Positions 16,924 to 30,273 of a stretch of DNA of 64,000 nt are shown here, one piece after another. The notes beneath the pieces were generated by a model. The model was not told where the DNA came from. It ran no database searches and saw only the letters and a program-made list of their open reading frames with translations. Both the position numbers and the translations under genes were made by a program. The DNA comes from Paucilactobacillus suebicus DSM 5007 = KCTC 3549. GTDB taxonomy: Bacteria; Bacillota; Bacilli; Lactobacillales; Lactobacillaceae. The stretch is taken from positions 62,001 to 126,000 of the forward strand of contig NZ_AZGF01000001.1 of assembly GCF_001434475.1 (NCBI RefSeq), read 5' to 3'. Within the stretch, counting starts at the first letter, position 1; each line of letters begins with the position of its first letter.

Positions 16924-18123
16924 TTACCTAAACTGTTCCTTGTTGCTAAACATGTAGGAACGCTGATGGAATCTCATTGACATTATTAGGCCAACACCAA
17001 TCATGTTGGCAATCAGTGATGATCCACCTGAACTGATAAACGGTAATGGAATACCAGTCAATGGTAATAGTCCGATACTCATCCCAATATTTTCAAATAC
17101 GTGGAAAAGAATCATCATAATGACACCTGTCGATATATATGCATAGAATTCGTTTTTCGTATCAAAGGTTACTCGAATCATCTGATATATCAAGAAGAAA
17201 TACAACAGAATCAGCAGAACACCGCCGATAAAGCCAAAATTCTCACCAATAACAGAGAAAATCATATCTGATTCACGAACAGGCACATAAACATTTGACT
17301 TATTGAATCCTGTCCCAGAAATACCGCCTGAGCCAACGGCCTTGATACTTTGCCACAACTGATACCCATTGTTCGAAGTATCCTGTGATGGATGCAACCA
17401 GGTATCGACACGAGCAAATTGGTAGGATTGGAACCCAACTTTTTCAAGAATCGAACGACCAAAATTAGTGGTAACGAACGCCAAGGCCGTCCCACCAATT
17501 ACTGCAGCTCCAGCTGCGACGGGAACGATAATTCTCCAACTAATACCAGAAACCAGCAACATACCAGAAAAGATTGCTAAAAACACCAATGTGGTCCCAA
17601 AATCATTTTGAAAATGAAGTGAAATAATAATTGGTAAAAGCCAAGCAACCATTTTACCGATCAATCTCAAGTCCGAATTAATCGAATGTATTGGATAGTC
17701 ACTATTGTGATTAGTGATTACTCGGCCCATCATCAAAATATATGCGGGCTTCATAACCTCAGCTGGCTGAAAAGTGACAGACCCAATCGCAAACCAACTT
17801 TTGGCGCCAGTACTAACATAATACGATCGACTATACAAAACCAGCACCGCAAACATTAGAAAGACCCCAAGCCAATATGCTATCGGAGCAACCTTCCATA
17901 ATTGTTCTGAATCAAATTGCATAATTGCAATAATAGCAAGGGTCCCAATTACATACCATGCCAATTGCATTAAAACTGATTTTACAACGCTAGTTCCTGA
18001 TGTATCGTGTGTTGCAGCAACATAGATGGAGGCTAATCCAATCAAGGCCAACAATAACACGCAAAAAATAATGCCATAATCAATTCGTGAGTTTTCTTCA
18101 CTTTCGCGCGCACTTCGTTGCAT
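16924..18123 (-). CDS. rodA: peptidoglycan glycosyltransferase RodA (SEDS family)
   Basis: A 399-residue membrane protein with about ten membrane segments. SEDS motifs are present: the catalytic-loop region FQPAEVMKPAYIL, the R..TWLHP loop, NEFYAYISTGV and the C-terminal GIPLPFISSGGSSLIANM. It polymerises glycan strands during elongation with a class B PBP and the Mbl/MreB machinery encoded nearby. AAAGGAG precedes the ATG. Confidence 0.94.
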   Translation of the reverse strand: MQRSARESEENSRIDYGIIFCVLLLALIGLASIYVAATHDTSGTSVVKSVLMQLAWYVIGTLAIIAIMQFDSEQLWKVAPIAYWLGVFLMFAVLVLYSRSYYVSTGAKSWFAIGSVTFQPAEVMKPAYILMMGRVITNHNSDYPIHSINSDLRLIGKMVAWLLPIIISLHFQNDFGTTLVFLAIFSGMLLVSGISWRIIVPVAAGAAVIGGTALAFVTTNFGRSILEKVGFQSYQFARVDTWLHPSQDTSNNGYQLWQSIKAVGSGGISGTGFNKSNVYVPVRESDMIFSVIGENFGFIGGVLLILLYFFLIYQMIRVTFDTKNEFYAYISTGVIMMILFHVFENIGMSIGLLPLTGIPLPFISSGGSSLIANMIGVGLIMSMRFHQRSYMFSNKEQFR

Positions 18124-18184
18124 TACTAACTCCTTTTGCTAAATAAAAATTGAACAGATCACATACAGTAATCATTATAAATGA

Positions 18185-18399
18185 TTAATTATGAAGATGG
18201 TATTCTCGCAATACCATTTCTATTCCCTCATCAACCGACTTAGCTCTAAACTGTTCATGTTCGACAACTGCTAAAAATCGTTCGCCATCGGGACGCACTT
18301 CACCAATTTCTCTATCACCAATCATCACGACTGATATTTCGTCAGAATTGGATTTTCTTGTTTCAATCGTTACTTCGATTGTTTTATCTTTTTTGACAC
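18185..18399 (-). CDS. DUF2969 protein read through a -1 frameshift (or disrupted by a 1-base deletion)
   Basis: The downstream frame encodes a typical DUF2969 protein, a small Lactobacillales-restricted family of unknown function (DKTIEVTIE, IGDREIGEVRPDGERF, then EMVLREYHLHN and TAA). It has no usable start codon in frame. The upstream start is GTG 18399, with AAGGTG before it, giving M-S-K-K and then a stop six codons later. A -1 shift at the heptamer A AAA AAG (18394-18388) joins them exactly to MSKKDKTIEV, 71 residues. Either translation or transcription slips here, or one A has been lost from the run. It lies ten bases after yidD. Confidence 0.7.
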
Positions 18400-18408
18400 G
18401 TTTTCACC

Positions 18409-18654
18409 TTAATATTTAGTTTTTTGATTACGTAACAATGTAAAATGGTCAGGAACAGGATCGAACCCACCCTTAACAAACGGATGGCAACGCAAAACAC
18501 GTGCAATTCCCATTAAAATGCCTCGATAACCGAATCGATCAATTGCTTGAATCATGTAATTAGAACAACTTGGTTGATAACGACAAACGGGCGGCCTTTT
18601 AGCAGACACTCCCCGTTGATATAAAACAATCATTTTTTTGAGAATATTAAGCAC
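18409..18654 (-). CDS. yidD: membrane protein insertion efficiency factor YidD
   Basis: An 81-residue protein with the full family signature: YQRGVSA, the Cys-rich [15 protein letters not shown], and [17 protein letters not shown]. YidD is a small, membrane-associated protein that assists YidC-dependent insertion. It lies two bases after mbl and is probably translated by coupling. Confidence 0.95.
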   Translation of the reverse strand: MLNILKKMIVLYQRGVSAKRPPVCRYQPSCSNYMIQAIDRFGYRGILMGIARVLRCHPFVKGGFDPVPDHFTLLRNQKTKY

Positions 18655-18656
18655 GA

Positions 18657-19658
18657 TTATTTACGTTTCTTCCCTTTGCCACTAGTTTGCATGCGTTCAA
18701 GTAACTCACCAGCACCCTTTGCAACATTATCTAATGGATCCTCAGAGACCACCACTGGCACTTTAAGTTGCTCACTGAACAATTGGTCGATGCCGTTTAA
18801 TAACGACGTACCACCAGTTAACATCACGCCACGATCAATAATGTCAGAAGCAAGTTCAGGAGGAACGGTCTCCAATACATTCATAGTTGCAGTGATGATC
18901 TGTTGCAACGTATCATGAAGTGCTTTTTCAATTTCATTTTCATCAATTTCAATTGCTCTTGGCATTCCACTAACTGCATCACGTCCGCGGACTTCCATCT
19001 TCTTTGGATCGTCAACTTTTAAAGCAGTTCCAACTTCCATCTTAATGTTTTCAGCAGAGTGTTCACCGATTACTAAGTTATGCTTACCCTTAATATAATT
19101 AACGATGTCCGTGTTCATACGATCTCCAGCCACACGTAGTGATTGACTTGAGACAATGTCACCCAGTGACAGAATGGCAATGTCACTCGTACCGCCACCC
19201 ATATCAATAACCATGTTACCACTTGGTTTAAAAATATCTAACCCCGCGCCAATAGCGGCAACCTTAGGCTCATATTCAAGATAAACTTTGCCACCACCAG
19301 ATTGTTCTGCGGCTTGCATAATTGCTTTTCTTTCAATCTCAGTAATATTTGTGGGAGCACAAATCATAATGCTAGGTTTCGACATGAATCCTTTAACATT
19401 CAATTTGTTGATAAAATACGTCAACATTTCCTGTGTTACATCAAAGTCAGAAATAACACCATCTTTTAAAGGACGAATGGCCCTGATGTTACTGGGTGTG
19501 CGACCAACCATACGATATGCCTCTGATCCGACTGCCAGAACTTTGTCGGTTTTTGTATCAACAGCGACAACGGATGGTTCGTTTAGCACAACCCCCTTTC
19601 CTTGAACATAAATTAGAACATTCGCCGTTCCAAGATCAATTCCGATATCCCTAGCCAT
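18657..19658 (-). CDS. mbl: rod-shape actin homolog MreB/Mbl
   Basis: A 333-residue bacterial actin. Phosphate-1 [12 protein letters not shown], phosphate-2 [14 protein letters not shown] and the adenosine motif [15 protein letters not shown] are all present. It forms membrane-bound filaments that direct RodA-dependent elongation. Its location downstream of atp-DUF1146-murA matches mbl in Bacillus, so I prefer mbl to mreB; mreCD are not here. AGGGAG precedes the ATG. Confidence 0.9.
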   Translation of the reverse strand: MARDIGIDLGTANVLIYVQGKGVVLNEPSVVAVDTKTDKVLAVGSEAYRMVGRTPSNIRAIRPLKDGVISDFDVTQEMLTYFINKLNVKGFMSKPSIMICAPTNITEIERKAIMQAAEQSGGGKVYLEYEPKVAAIGAGLDIFKPSGNMVIDMGGGTSDIAILSLGDIVSSQSLRVAGDRMNTDIVNYIKGKHNLVIGEHSAENIKMEVGTALKVDDPKKMEVRGRDAVSGMPRAIEIDENEIEKALHDTLQQIITATMNVLETVPPELASDIIDRGVMLTGGTSLLNGIDQLFSEQLKVPVVVSEDPLDNVAKGAGELLERMQTSGKGKKRK

Positions 19659-19705
19659 TATGTTTCTCCCTTCAAATTTTTCGTTCGTATTATAACATAT
19701 TTATT

Positions 19706-21019
19706 TTATTGCTCAACATTAGTCGACATGTCGCCTAATGATATTGTCGTTGAATCATCAACATCAACACGTGCAATTTCAGCGCCTAGTTTTTTCAACT
19801 TACCAGTAAAGTTGTAATAACCACGATCAAGATACTTCAAGTTGGTGACTTGCGTATATCCCTTTGCAACCAGGCCAGCTAATACCAATGCGGCAGCGGC
19901 TCTTAAATCCGTAGCGGCAACCTCTGCACCATTGAATTCCGTTGGGCCTTCAAGGACCGCACTTGAGCCTTCAATTGCAAACTTAGCATTCATTCGACGT
20001 AATTCGTTGAGATGCATGAATCGATTTTCAAAAACAGTTTCTTCAAGAATAGAAGTACCATGTGCACATAACTGCAGAACTGAAATTTGTGGTTGCATAT
20101 CAGTTGGAAATCCTGGATGTGGCATTGTTTTAACGTTAGCCGGTAAGATAACTGATGTTCCAATCACTCTTACACCATCATCTTGTTCAACCACAGTCAC
20201 GCCCATCTCTCTAAGTTTTGAGATCAATGGTTTATTGTGCTCTGGAATTGCATCTTCAATAATTACATCACCATTAGTGACAGCCGCGGCAACCATAAAA
20301 GTGCCTGCTTCAATCCTGTCTTGTACAACAGAATGTTCGCAACCATGTAAGAAAGTGACACCTTGAATTCTGATCGTTTCAGTACCAGCACCGTGCACGC
20401 TAGCACCCATTTTGTTCAAAACATTGGCCAAGTCAACAATCTCAGGTTCTCTAGCAGCGTTTTCAATCGTTGTGATACCGTCCGCAAGCGTGGCTGCCAT
20501 CATAATGTTCTGAGTAGCCCCAACGCTTGGAAAATCAAGATAGATGTTACCACCGGTTAAGTGGTCCGCAAATGCTTCAACGTAGCCATCATGCTGTTCA
20601 ATCGTTGCACCAAGAGCTTCAAACCCCTTTAAGTGCAGGTCAATTGGTCGAGATCCAATGGCACATCCACCTGGCATCGCCACTTTAGCATGACCACAAC
20701 GAGCAAGCAGCGGTCCCATGACGACCATCGATGCCCGCATTTTTGAAACATACTCAAACGGTGCCTCCGAAGAAATTTTCTTTGACGCATCTAAAATCAA
20801 TTGATTGTTTGATTCATCAAAATTGACACTAATGTTCAAGAACTTCAACACATTATTCATTGTGAATACATCAGAAAGAATTGGGACATTAGTTAACTTT
20901 ACAACACCAGAAGAAGCTAAGATACTTGCAGCCTGAATAGGCAATACAGCATTTTTGGCACCTTCGATTTGAATACGACCTGAAAGCCGATTACCACCCT
21001 TAACAATAATTTTATCCAT
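19706..21019 (-). CDS. murA: UDP-N-acetylglucosamine 1-carboxyvinyltransferase MurA
   Basis: A 437-residue enolpyruvyl transferase catalysing the first committed peptidoglycan step. The N-terminal GAKNAVLPI (Lys22) and the loop with the catalytic cysteine, [18 protein letters not shown] (Cys119, equivalent to E. coli Cys115, the fosfomycin target), are intact. Gene order makes it the murAA ortholog; low-GC bacteria usually have a second paralog elsewhere. A GGGGGAATTC ribosome site precedes the ATG. Confidence 0.96.
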   Translation of the reverse strand: MDKIIVKGGNRLSGRIQIEGAKNAVLPIQAASILASSGVVKLTNVPILSDVFTMNNVLKFLNISVNFDESNNQLILDASKKISSEAPFEYVSKMRASMVVMGPLLARCGHAKVAMPGGCAIGSRPIDLHLKGFEALGATIEQHDGYVEAFADHLTGGNIYLDFPSVGATQNIMMAATLADGITTIENAAREPEIVDLANVLNKMGASVHGAGTETIRIQGVTFLHGCEHSVVQDRIEAGTFMVAAAVTNGDVIIEDAIPEHNKPLISKLREMGVTVVEQDDGVRVIGTSVILPANVKTMPHPGFPTDMQPQISVLQLCAHGTSILEETVFENRFMHLNELRRMNAKFAIEGSSAVLEGPTEFNGAEVAATDLRAAAALVLAGLVAKGYTQVTNLKYLDRGYYNFTGKLKKLGAEIARVDVDDSTTISLGDMSTNVEQ

Positions 21020-21046
21020 GAAGAATTCCCCCGACAGTCCGAAAGT

Positions 21047-21277
21047 TTATTTTAACAAGTAACCAAGATTTTGTAATGATCCAAAAAAGCTCATAAAAAA
21101 GCTTGCACAGCCGTACCCAATCGCAATCGACAATAACACTTTTAATAATGGCATGGTTTTAGGCGCCTGTCTAAATAAACGTTCAATATGTAATTCTTGA
21201 AGACACCTAAAAGTAATCCAGATAAATCCTAACTGGACAACAATCGTAATAATTGCATCGATTCCAATCGTTTTCAT
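21047..21277 (-). CDS. DUF1146 family membrane protein (YwzB-like)
   Basis: A 76-residue protein with two membrane segments (about residues 6-24 and 44-66) joined by a basic linker, ELHIERLFRQAPKTMPL. It has the size, topology and position (between the atp operon and murA) of YwzB/DUF1146. The start is ATG 21277 because AAAGGAGC lies nine bases upstream; a longer frame to 21307 would bypass that site. The function is unknown. Confidence 0.85.
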   Translation of the reverse strand: MKTIGIDAIITIVVQLGFIWITFRCLQELHIERLFRQAPKTMPLLKVLLSIAIGYGCASFFMSFFGSLQNLGYLLK

Positions 21278-21370
21278 GTTAAAAGCTCCTTTGCAGTCAT
21301 CATTCATGATAACATAATCGGTTTATATCTGTCTCTTGCCTTTACCAAACTTTAATAGTAAAAGCACACA

Positions 21371-21413
21371 AAAAAGAGGCCAAGTTATTATCACCTAATA
21401 ACTCAGTCTCTTT
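21371..21413 (-). terminator. terminator of the atp operon
   Basis: Minus strand AAAGAGACTGAGTTATTA pairs with TAATAACTTGGCCTCTTT around GGTGA, followed by a T run. It lies directly after atpC. Confidence 0.85.
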
Positions 21414-21426
21414 GTAAGTTAAACGA

Positions 21427-21843
21427 CTAATTTTCAGATAGCTTCAAACGGTTAATTGCCCGCTTCAAAGCCACTTCAGCACGTGCTAATTCGTCTTTAT
21501 CAGAAACTTCCTTAGCATGCGCAATGTGTTGTTCTGCACGATCTTTAGCGTCTTGCGCACGTTCGATATCAATATCGTCAGGTGTTTCGGCACTGTCAGC
21601 AACAATTGTTGCCACGTTGTTTGAGAACTCAACAAATCCGCCGTTCACAGCGATTTCATCCTCGCTGTCGTCAAATTTAACTTTGACAGCATCGATTTTA
21701 AGACCGGCAACCACGGGAACGTGGTTAGCCATGACACCAATGTCACCACCGGTAGTCTTAAGGACAATCATCGTCGCGTCTTTTTTGTCATACACACTTC
21801 CATCAGGAGTAACAATGGTGACGTCTAATTTATGATCAGCCAT
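21427..21843 (-). CDS. atpC: ATP synthase F1 subunit epsilon
   Basis: A 138-residue protein with an N-terminal beta-sandwich (VTIVTPDGSVYDKKDATMIV, GDIGVMANHVPVVAGL) and a C-terminal helical hairpin rich in Ala, Lys and Glu (ERAQDAKDRAEQHIAHAKE). It is the central-stalk subunit that regulates ATP hydrolysis. It is the last gene of atpBEFHAGDC and starts 11 bases after atpD, preceded by AGGGGGC. Confidence 0.96.
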   Translation of the reverse strand: MADHKLDVTIVTPDGSVYDKKDATMIVLKTTGGDIGVMANHVPVVAGLKIDAVKVKFDDSEDEIAVNGGFVEFSNNVATIVADSAETPDDIDIERAQDAKDRAEQHIAHAKEVSDKDELARAEVALKRAINRLKLSEN

Positions 21844-21854
21844 GTCTATGCCCC

Positions 21855-23261
<1,407 letters not shown>

Positions 23262-23291
23262 TTAGTTGTATCCTCCTCTTCTCAAAGATTT

Positions 23292-24218
23292 TTATTCAAG
23301 TGCAGCTTGACCACCAGTAATTTCAGTAATTTCAGTGGTGATCGCAGCTTGCCGCGCACGGTTATATTGCAATTCAAGACTAGCAATCAAATCGTCCGCA
23401 TTATCTGAAGCAGATCTCATAGCGTTTGAGCTTGATGCATGTTCAGAAGTTTTAGCATCCAAAATTGCACCATATACAAGGCTTTCAGCATATTGAGGAA
23501 GTACTGCAGATAAAATATCTGTTTCTGAAGGTTCAAATTCATATTCTGGACCCACTTGATGTTCTTCTGAATCAGATTCAGTATCATCAACAGTTGATTC
23601 AAGTGATTCTTCAGAAATCGGCAACATCTTGTATGTTTGAACCCGGGACGAAATCCGGTTAACAAAGTGACTATACGACAAATATAATTCATCAAACACT
23701 TCGTTACCATACATTTCAGTTACTGTTTTAACGATTTCCCGGACATCCACAAATTTTGGAACATCATTGACACCAGAATATTGGTAAGCAATGTTCATCC
23801 CACGCTTTGTGAAAAATTCAGTTCCTGTGTTACCAACTGTTAGGAACACGGTATTGTCCTTGTTCAAATCATGTTCACGCATGAAGTCAAGCGTTGACTT
23901 GATGATATTACTGTTGTAACTACCAACTAGTCCACGATCTGAAGTAATGACCAAAATCCCGGTTTTCTTAACGGGCCGTTGCACAGCCAACGGAGAAACC
24001 GACGAATTTCCACCAGCAGAAACGAGATTAAAAATGTGAGCCTGTGCTAAATGTGAAATAACACCGTTAACTTTAGCAGCATATACTTGATACGTCTTCG
24101 TGTGTTTCTGAATCTGATTCAACTTTGAAGTTGATACCATTTGCATCGCACTCGTAATTTGACGTGTACTCTTAGTAGACGCAATCTTATGTTTAACAGC
24201 AGATAATGAAGCTGGCAC
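23292..24218 (-). CDS. atpG: ATP synthase F1 subunit gamma
   Basis: A 308-residue central-shaft subunit. The N-terminal coiled coil ([29 protein letters not shown]) and the C-terminal [22 protein letters not shown] are conserved. A Ser/Asp/Glu-rich insert ([20 protein letters not shown]) near residue 200 is characteristic of lactobacillus gamma subunits. AGGACGG precedes the ATG. Confidence 0.97.
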   Translation of the reverse strand: MPASLSAVKHKIASTKSTRQITSAMQMVSTSKLNQIQKHTKTYQVYAAKVNGVISHLAQAHIFNLVSAGGNSSVSPLAVQRPVKKTGILVITSDRGLVGSYNSNIIKSTLDFMREHDLNKDNTVFLTVGNTGTEFFTKRGMNIAYQYSGVNDVPKFVDVREIVKTVTEMYGNEVFDELYLSYSHFVNRISSRVQTYKMLPISEESLESTVDDTESDSEEHQVGPEYEFEPSETDILSAVLPQYAESLVYGAILDAKTSEHASSSNAMRSASDNADDLIASLELQYNRARQAAITTEITEITGGQAALE

Positions 24219-24250
24219 TTAATCTCACCGTCCTTTCCTACCGGTCAATC

Positions 24251-25810
<1,560 letters not shown>

Positions 25811-25824
25811 TTAAAAGATATTCA

Positions 25825-26367
25825 TTATTTAACAAGTAAACGACGTATCTGTTCAATCTTTGAGCTGAGACTACCATCCCACGACTCATTGTTCGCGCGA
25901 ATGACTACCCCGCCTAAAATCGAGGGATCAACTTTCTCAGTGAGAGTAATCTCATTAGCATCGATTTTCTTTGCTAAAGTCTCAGATAGTTGATCTTTTT
26001 GTGTCGCACTAAGCTTAACCGCTGTAATAACATCGGCATGAACTCGCTTGTTCTTTGAATCATACCGTCGTTCAAACTCATCAATAATTGCGACCATATC
26101 ATCCATTCGGCCGTAATCAAAAACCATCTTAATCAAGTTGCTGACAACTGGGCTTGCACCCTCCGTCAACACTTTGAGAATTGATTGCTTCTCTTGAACT
26201 GATAATTCAACGCTAGTTAAGTAGTATGCTAAATTATCATTTGTTTGAAAAACATCGCGTAATTGCTTTAGTTCTTCAAATGTAGGGTCAAGTTGATCTT
26301 GTTCAACGACTAATTCAAACAATGCCTTAGCATAACGGTTTGCAATTGTCATTTTATCAAGACTCAT
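25825..26367 (-). CDS. atpH: ATP synthase F1 subunit delta
   Basis: A 180-residue peripheral-stalk subunit. The N-terminal helical domain begins [13 protein letters not shown], and the C-terminal region contains [33 protein letters not shown] 26367 is used: it overlaps atpF by 11 bases and is preceded by GGGTTGGGTAAAG. A frame extension to 26397 lies inside atpF and is not needed. Confidence 0.95.
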   Translation of the reverse strand: MSLDKMTIANRYAKALFELVVEQDQLDPTFEELKQLRDVFQTNDNLAYYLTSVELSVQEKQSILKVLTEGASPVVSNLIKMVFDYGRMDDMVAIIDEFERRYDSKNKRVHADVITAVKLSATQKDQLSETLAKKIDANEITLTEKVDPSILGGVVIRANNESWDGSLSSKIEQIRRLLVK

Positions 26368-26875
26368 CTTTACCCAACCCTTCAATGTAAGAATCAATTA
26401 ATGCTTTTTGATCATCAGCATTTAACTCTTTGTGAATGATCTTGGAAGCAATCTCAATAGACAAGTTTGCAACATCGTTTTGCGCACTCTTCAAAGCATC
26501 TTGACGCGCTTGTTTGGCGTCTTGTTCAGCATTTTCTTTAAGTGCTTGCGCATCATTTTGCGCCGATGCAACAATTTGTGAACGTTGTTTCTCACCGCTT
26601 TGCTTAGCATTTCCAATGATCGTTGCAGCTTCTTGACGTGAGTTCTGTAATTCAGACTGACGCTTAGTTGCTAAATCACTTGCTTCGTTGCGTGATTGCT
26701 CAGCACTATCAATATCATTAGCAATTTTTTCTGCACGATCATGCATCATCTTGACAACTGGCTTCCAGGCAAATTTCTTCACTAATAACATCAAGATAAC
26801 AAATGAAATTATGTAGAAGATCATATCACCTACGTACAAGCTGTTTGATTCAGCTAGAACACTTTGTGCAAACAT
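26357..26875 (-). CDS. atpF: ATP synthase Fo subunit b
   Basis: A 172-residue protein with one N-terminal membrane helix (about residues 17-37) and a long Ala/Gln/Asp-rich coiled coil ([20 protein letters not shown] and following), ending in the delta-binding region. It is the stator linking Fo to F1. AGGGAGGTG precedes the ATG. Confidence 0.96.
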   Translation of the reverse strand: MFAQSVLAESNSLYVGDMIFYIISFVILMLLVKKFAWKPVVKMMHDRAEKIANDIDSAEQSRNEASDLATKRQSELQNSRQEAATIIGNAKQSGEKQRSQIVASAQNDAQALKENAEQDAKQARQDALKSAQNDVANLSIEIASKIIHKELNADDQKALIDSYIEGLGKDES

Positions 26876-26917
26876 CTATCGGCACCTCCCTATAAATGAA
26901 TTTATTAATAACCTTGA

Positions 26918-27867
<950 letters not shown>

Positions 27868-28033
27868 GTATATTCCACCTCTTTTCTTTATAACAATTAA
27901 TTTTGGTTGCGTTGTATACCGGAATATTATAAAAATACGCAAAAACGTACCCAGTAACATTCCAAAATACATAGCAAAATGATACCACCATTTCATGTAA
28001 ATATCAAAAAAAATTCAAAATAAAAAGTATTCA

Positions 28034-28063
28034 CTACAATGTTAATAAACACCGCTATGTCAA
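28034..28063 (-). promoter_or_regulatory. possible promoter of the atp operon
   Basis: Minus strand TTGACA (28058-28063) is a perfect -35, but the -10 after 18 bases is only TTGTAG (28034-28039). A second candidate, TTAACA, 17 bases, TATTTT, follows immediately. A leader of about 150 nt precedes atpB. Confidence 0.4.
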
Positions 28064-28079
28064 TACTTTAATAAATAAT

Positions 28080-29345
28080 TTACTTTTCACTAAACGCTTT
28101 TTGCGGAAGAATTAAATTTAAAACTATTCCTAGGACAGCCGCGACAGCCAGCCCGGAAAACTGATACTGTCCCAGTTGTAAATATGCATTTCCAATTCCG
28201 ATTACCAGAATTGTTGAGCCAATCATTAAATTACGTTTTTGGTCGAAATCAACTTTCTTTTCGATCATCACCCGTAAGCCACTGGATGCAATTACACCAA
28301 ACAATAAAAACGAAATACCACCAATAACAGGGCTTGGAATAGATTCAATCAATGTACTTAATTTACCGACAAAACTGAATAAAATTGCAAAGAAAGCCGC
28401 TCCGCCCAGAACATATACACTGTGTACCCGGGTTATCGCAAGTACCCCAATATTTTCACCATAGCTTGTCACAGGTGGTCCACCGACGAAACCAGCAATA
28501 ATTGAAGCTGAACCATCCCCGGCGAGCGTATGATGTAGTCCTGGATCTTTAAAAAAGTCTCTACCGGTTAACTGATTTAACACCATTATGTGACCTAGAT
28601 GTTCCGTCATTGTCACAAATGCAATTGGTGCCATACTGAGAATTGCTCCCCAGTAAACATGTGGGTGGTATGAAATAAATGGAATTTGAAAAGCCGGTAA
28701 ACTAAACCAAGCTGCCTGCTCGACAGGTTTAAAATCAACAATGCCAAAGACAACTGCTACCAAGTAACCTACAACTATGCCTAATAAGATAGGAATTAAC
28801 CCTAAAAATCCGCGTAAATACATATTAAAGAAAATCGTCACCAGTAAAGTAATCAAAGCCACTGCAAAGTATTTTATTTCATAGTTACCTGCAGAATTAA
28901 GAGTTGCATCTTTAGCTGCTGTTCCAGCAAGTGATAATCCGATTACCATGACAATTGGGCCAACAATGATTGGTGGCAAAACCCGATCAATCCAATCAGA
29001 TCCAAACATGCTGACAATTAAAGCCACAATCAAATAAACTAATCCAACAGCTACCGTTCCTTGAGCAATCGCTGGATAACCAATCGTTTTCATCATCGCC
29101 ATCATTGGGACAATAAATGAAAAGCTAGATCCCATATACGCTGGAATTTTAGCTTTAGTGATAAGAATATATAATAACGTACCAACACCCGAACTAAATA
29201 ATGCGATTCCCGGGTTCAAACCGACTAAAATAGGCACGAGCACCGTCGAACCAAACATTGAAAACATGTGTTGAATTGATAAGCCCACCCATTGAGTGAG
29301 TTTAGGTCGATCACCAATATCAAGAACTACATTTCGTTTATCCAA
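28080..29345 (-). CDS. uraA: uracil:proton symporter (UraA/PyrP)
   Basis: A 421-residue nucleobase-cation symporter-2 transporter with about 14 membrane segments. Typical motifs are SIQHMFSMFGSTVLVPILVG near the N-terminus, TEHLGHIMVLNQLTGRDF, and GGPPVTSYGENIGVLAITRV. It imports uracil, which Upp (31.6 kb) converts to UMP. TTG 29345 is chosen because GGAGGAA lies seven bases before it; the GTG-led frame to 29375 would pass through the ribosome site. A PyrR attenuator lies upstream. Confidence 0.95.
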   Translation of the reverse strand: MDKRNVVLDIGDRPKLTQWVGLSIQHMFSMFGSTVLVPILVGLNPGIALFSSGVGTLLYILITKAKIPAYMGSSFSFIVPMMAMMKTIGYPAIAQGTVAVGLVYLIVALIVSMFGSDWIDRVLPPIIVGPIVMVIGLSLAGTAAKDATLNSAGNYEIKYFAVALITLLVTIFFNMYLRGFLGLIPILLGIVVGYLVAVVFGIVDFKPVEQAAWFSLPAFQIPFISYHPHVYWGAILSMAPIAFVTMTEHLGHIMVLNQLTGRDFFKDPGLHHTLAGDGSASIIAGFVGGPPVTSYGENIGVLAITRVHSVYVLGGAAFFAILFSFVGKLSTLIESIPSPVIGGISFLLFGVIASSGLRVMIEKKVDFDQKRNLMIGSTILVIGIGNAYLQLGQYQFSGLAVAAVLGIVLNLILPQKAFSEK

Positions 29346-29359
29346 GTCGCACTTCCTCC

Positions 29360-29460
29360 AAAAAAACAGCCTCAATCACCGTTCGGCGTTCAAGGCTGTT
29401 TCATGAATGATGCACAACTTAGCACTCATTTCATTACTTCCCTTGAGGCCTCACAGGACC
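29360..29460 (-). promoter_or_regulatory. PyrR-binding attenuator of uraA
   Basis: Minus strand GGTCCTGTGAGGCCTCAAGG (29460-29441) matches the PyrR-binding loop consensus (UCCNGNGAGGYU...ARRG). It is followed by a terminator: AACAGCC and GGCTGTT arms (29365-29400) and seven T before the uraA ribosome site. PyrR bound to UMP should favour termination, turning uracil uptake down when pyrimidines are plentiful. Confidence 0.88.
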
Positions 29461-29496
29461 AACTTAAAAGGACTTTCAAATTTATTAAAAATAAGT

Positions 29497-30273
29497 CTAT
29501 TCTTTTTTAGAAGTACTGTCAACGTCGACTTTGTTCTTTCGCTTCGACATAACTAATGAAGTAATTGGCACGGTCAAAATAACACCAACGAAAGAAACTA
29601 GGATCATAATCATTTCTGATACAAAGATTTTATTATTAACGATTGAGCCAAATGAATATCCTAGACCGGCAAACCAGATAAATAATGCTAAAAAACCCCC
29701 AAAAAAGCCAAAAAACAAAGTATTAAAGGTTGTGCCAATGATACTTTCACCAACGGATAGTCCACTTCTGAATAATTGCTTGTCAGTACTATCAGGGTGC
29801 TTTTCAATAATTTCAGTTAATCCCGCTGAAATGGCCATTGCCGCTTCAGCAATCGCACCAAGCGTACTCAAGACTGTCGTTGTAATTGCCACATCGACAA
29901 AGTTAATGCCAATAAAAAGAGACATCCCTTCTAGATCTTCTGCATCTTCCTCGCCAAACCCCTGAACCATCGCAAAGTGTTCCACTGGGATAATCAACAG
30001 TATTAATATTATCAACACAATTAACGAAGCATAAAATGCAGTTTGCGTGGTCATAAGATCGTCTTCACCCATAAAAATCGTGATAGCTAGTATCACTACT
30101 CCTGTAAACAGTGTCACCGGTAACGTGGGTAAGTGAAAAGCAATCATAACTACCGCCATAAACAAAAAACCAAAGTTCAAAATAATACTTAAAAATGATT
30201 TCCAGCCTTGTTTACCGCCAATGATTATCATCAACACCATCAGTACCAAACCTAATCCACTAATCGTACTCAT
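29497..30273 (-). CDS. YibE/F family membrane protein
   Basis: A 258-residue protein with about seven membrane segments and the family region LGAIAEAAMAISAGLTEIIEKHP followed by SGLSVGESIIGTTFNTLFFGFFGG. It ends in a charged tail, SKRKNKVDVDSTSKKE. Its start overlaps the upstream YibE/F gene by four bases, so the two products are probably partners. The substrate and function of this family are not known. Confidence 0.88.
   Translation of the reverse strand: MSTISGLGLVLMVLMIIIGGKQGWKSFLSIILNFGFLFMAVVMIAFHLPTLPVTLFTGVVILAITIFMGEDDLMTTQTAFYASLIVLIILILLIIPVEHFAMVQGFGEEDAEDLEGMSLFIGINFVDVAITTTVLSTLGAIAEAAMAISAGLTEIIEKHPDSTDKQLFRSGLSVGESIIGTTFNTLFFGFFGGFLALFIWFAGLGYSFGSIVNNKIFVSEMIMILVSFVGVILTVPITSLVMSKRKNKVDVDSTSKKE

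Noticed and set aside
27868-27996. N-terminal extension of AtpB, possibly a remnant of AtpI
   Set aside because: No ribosome site at the upstream start, and the sequence does not resemble AtpI; it is the operon leader.
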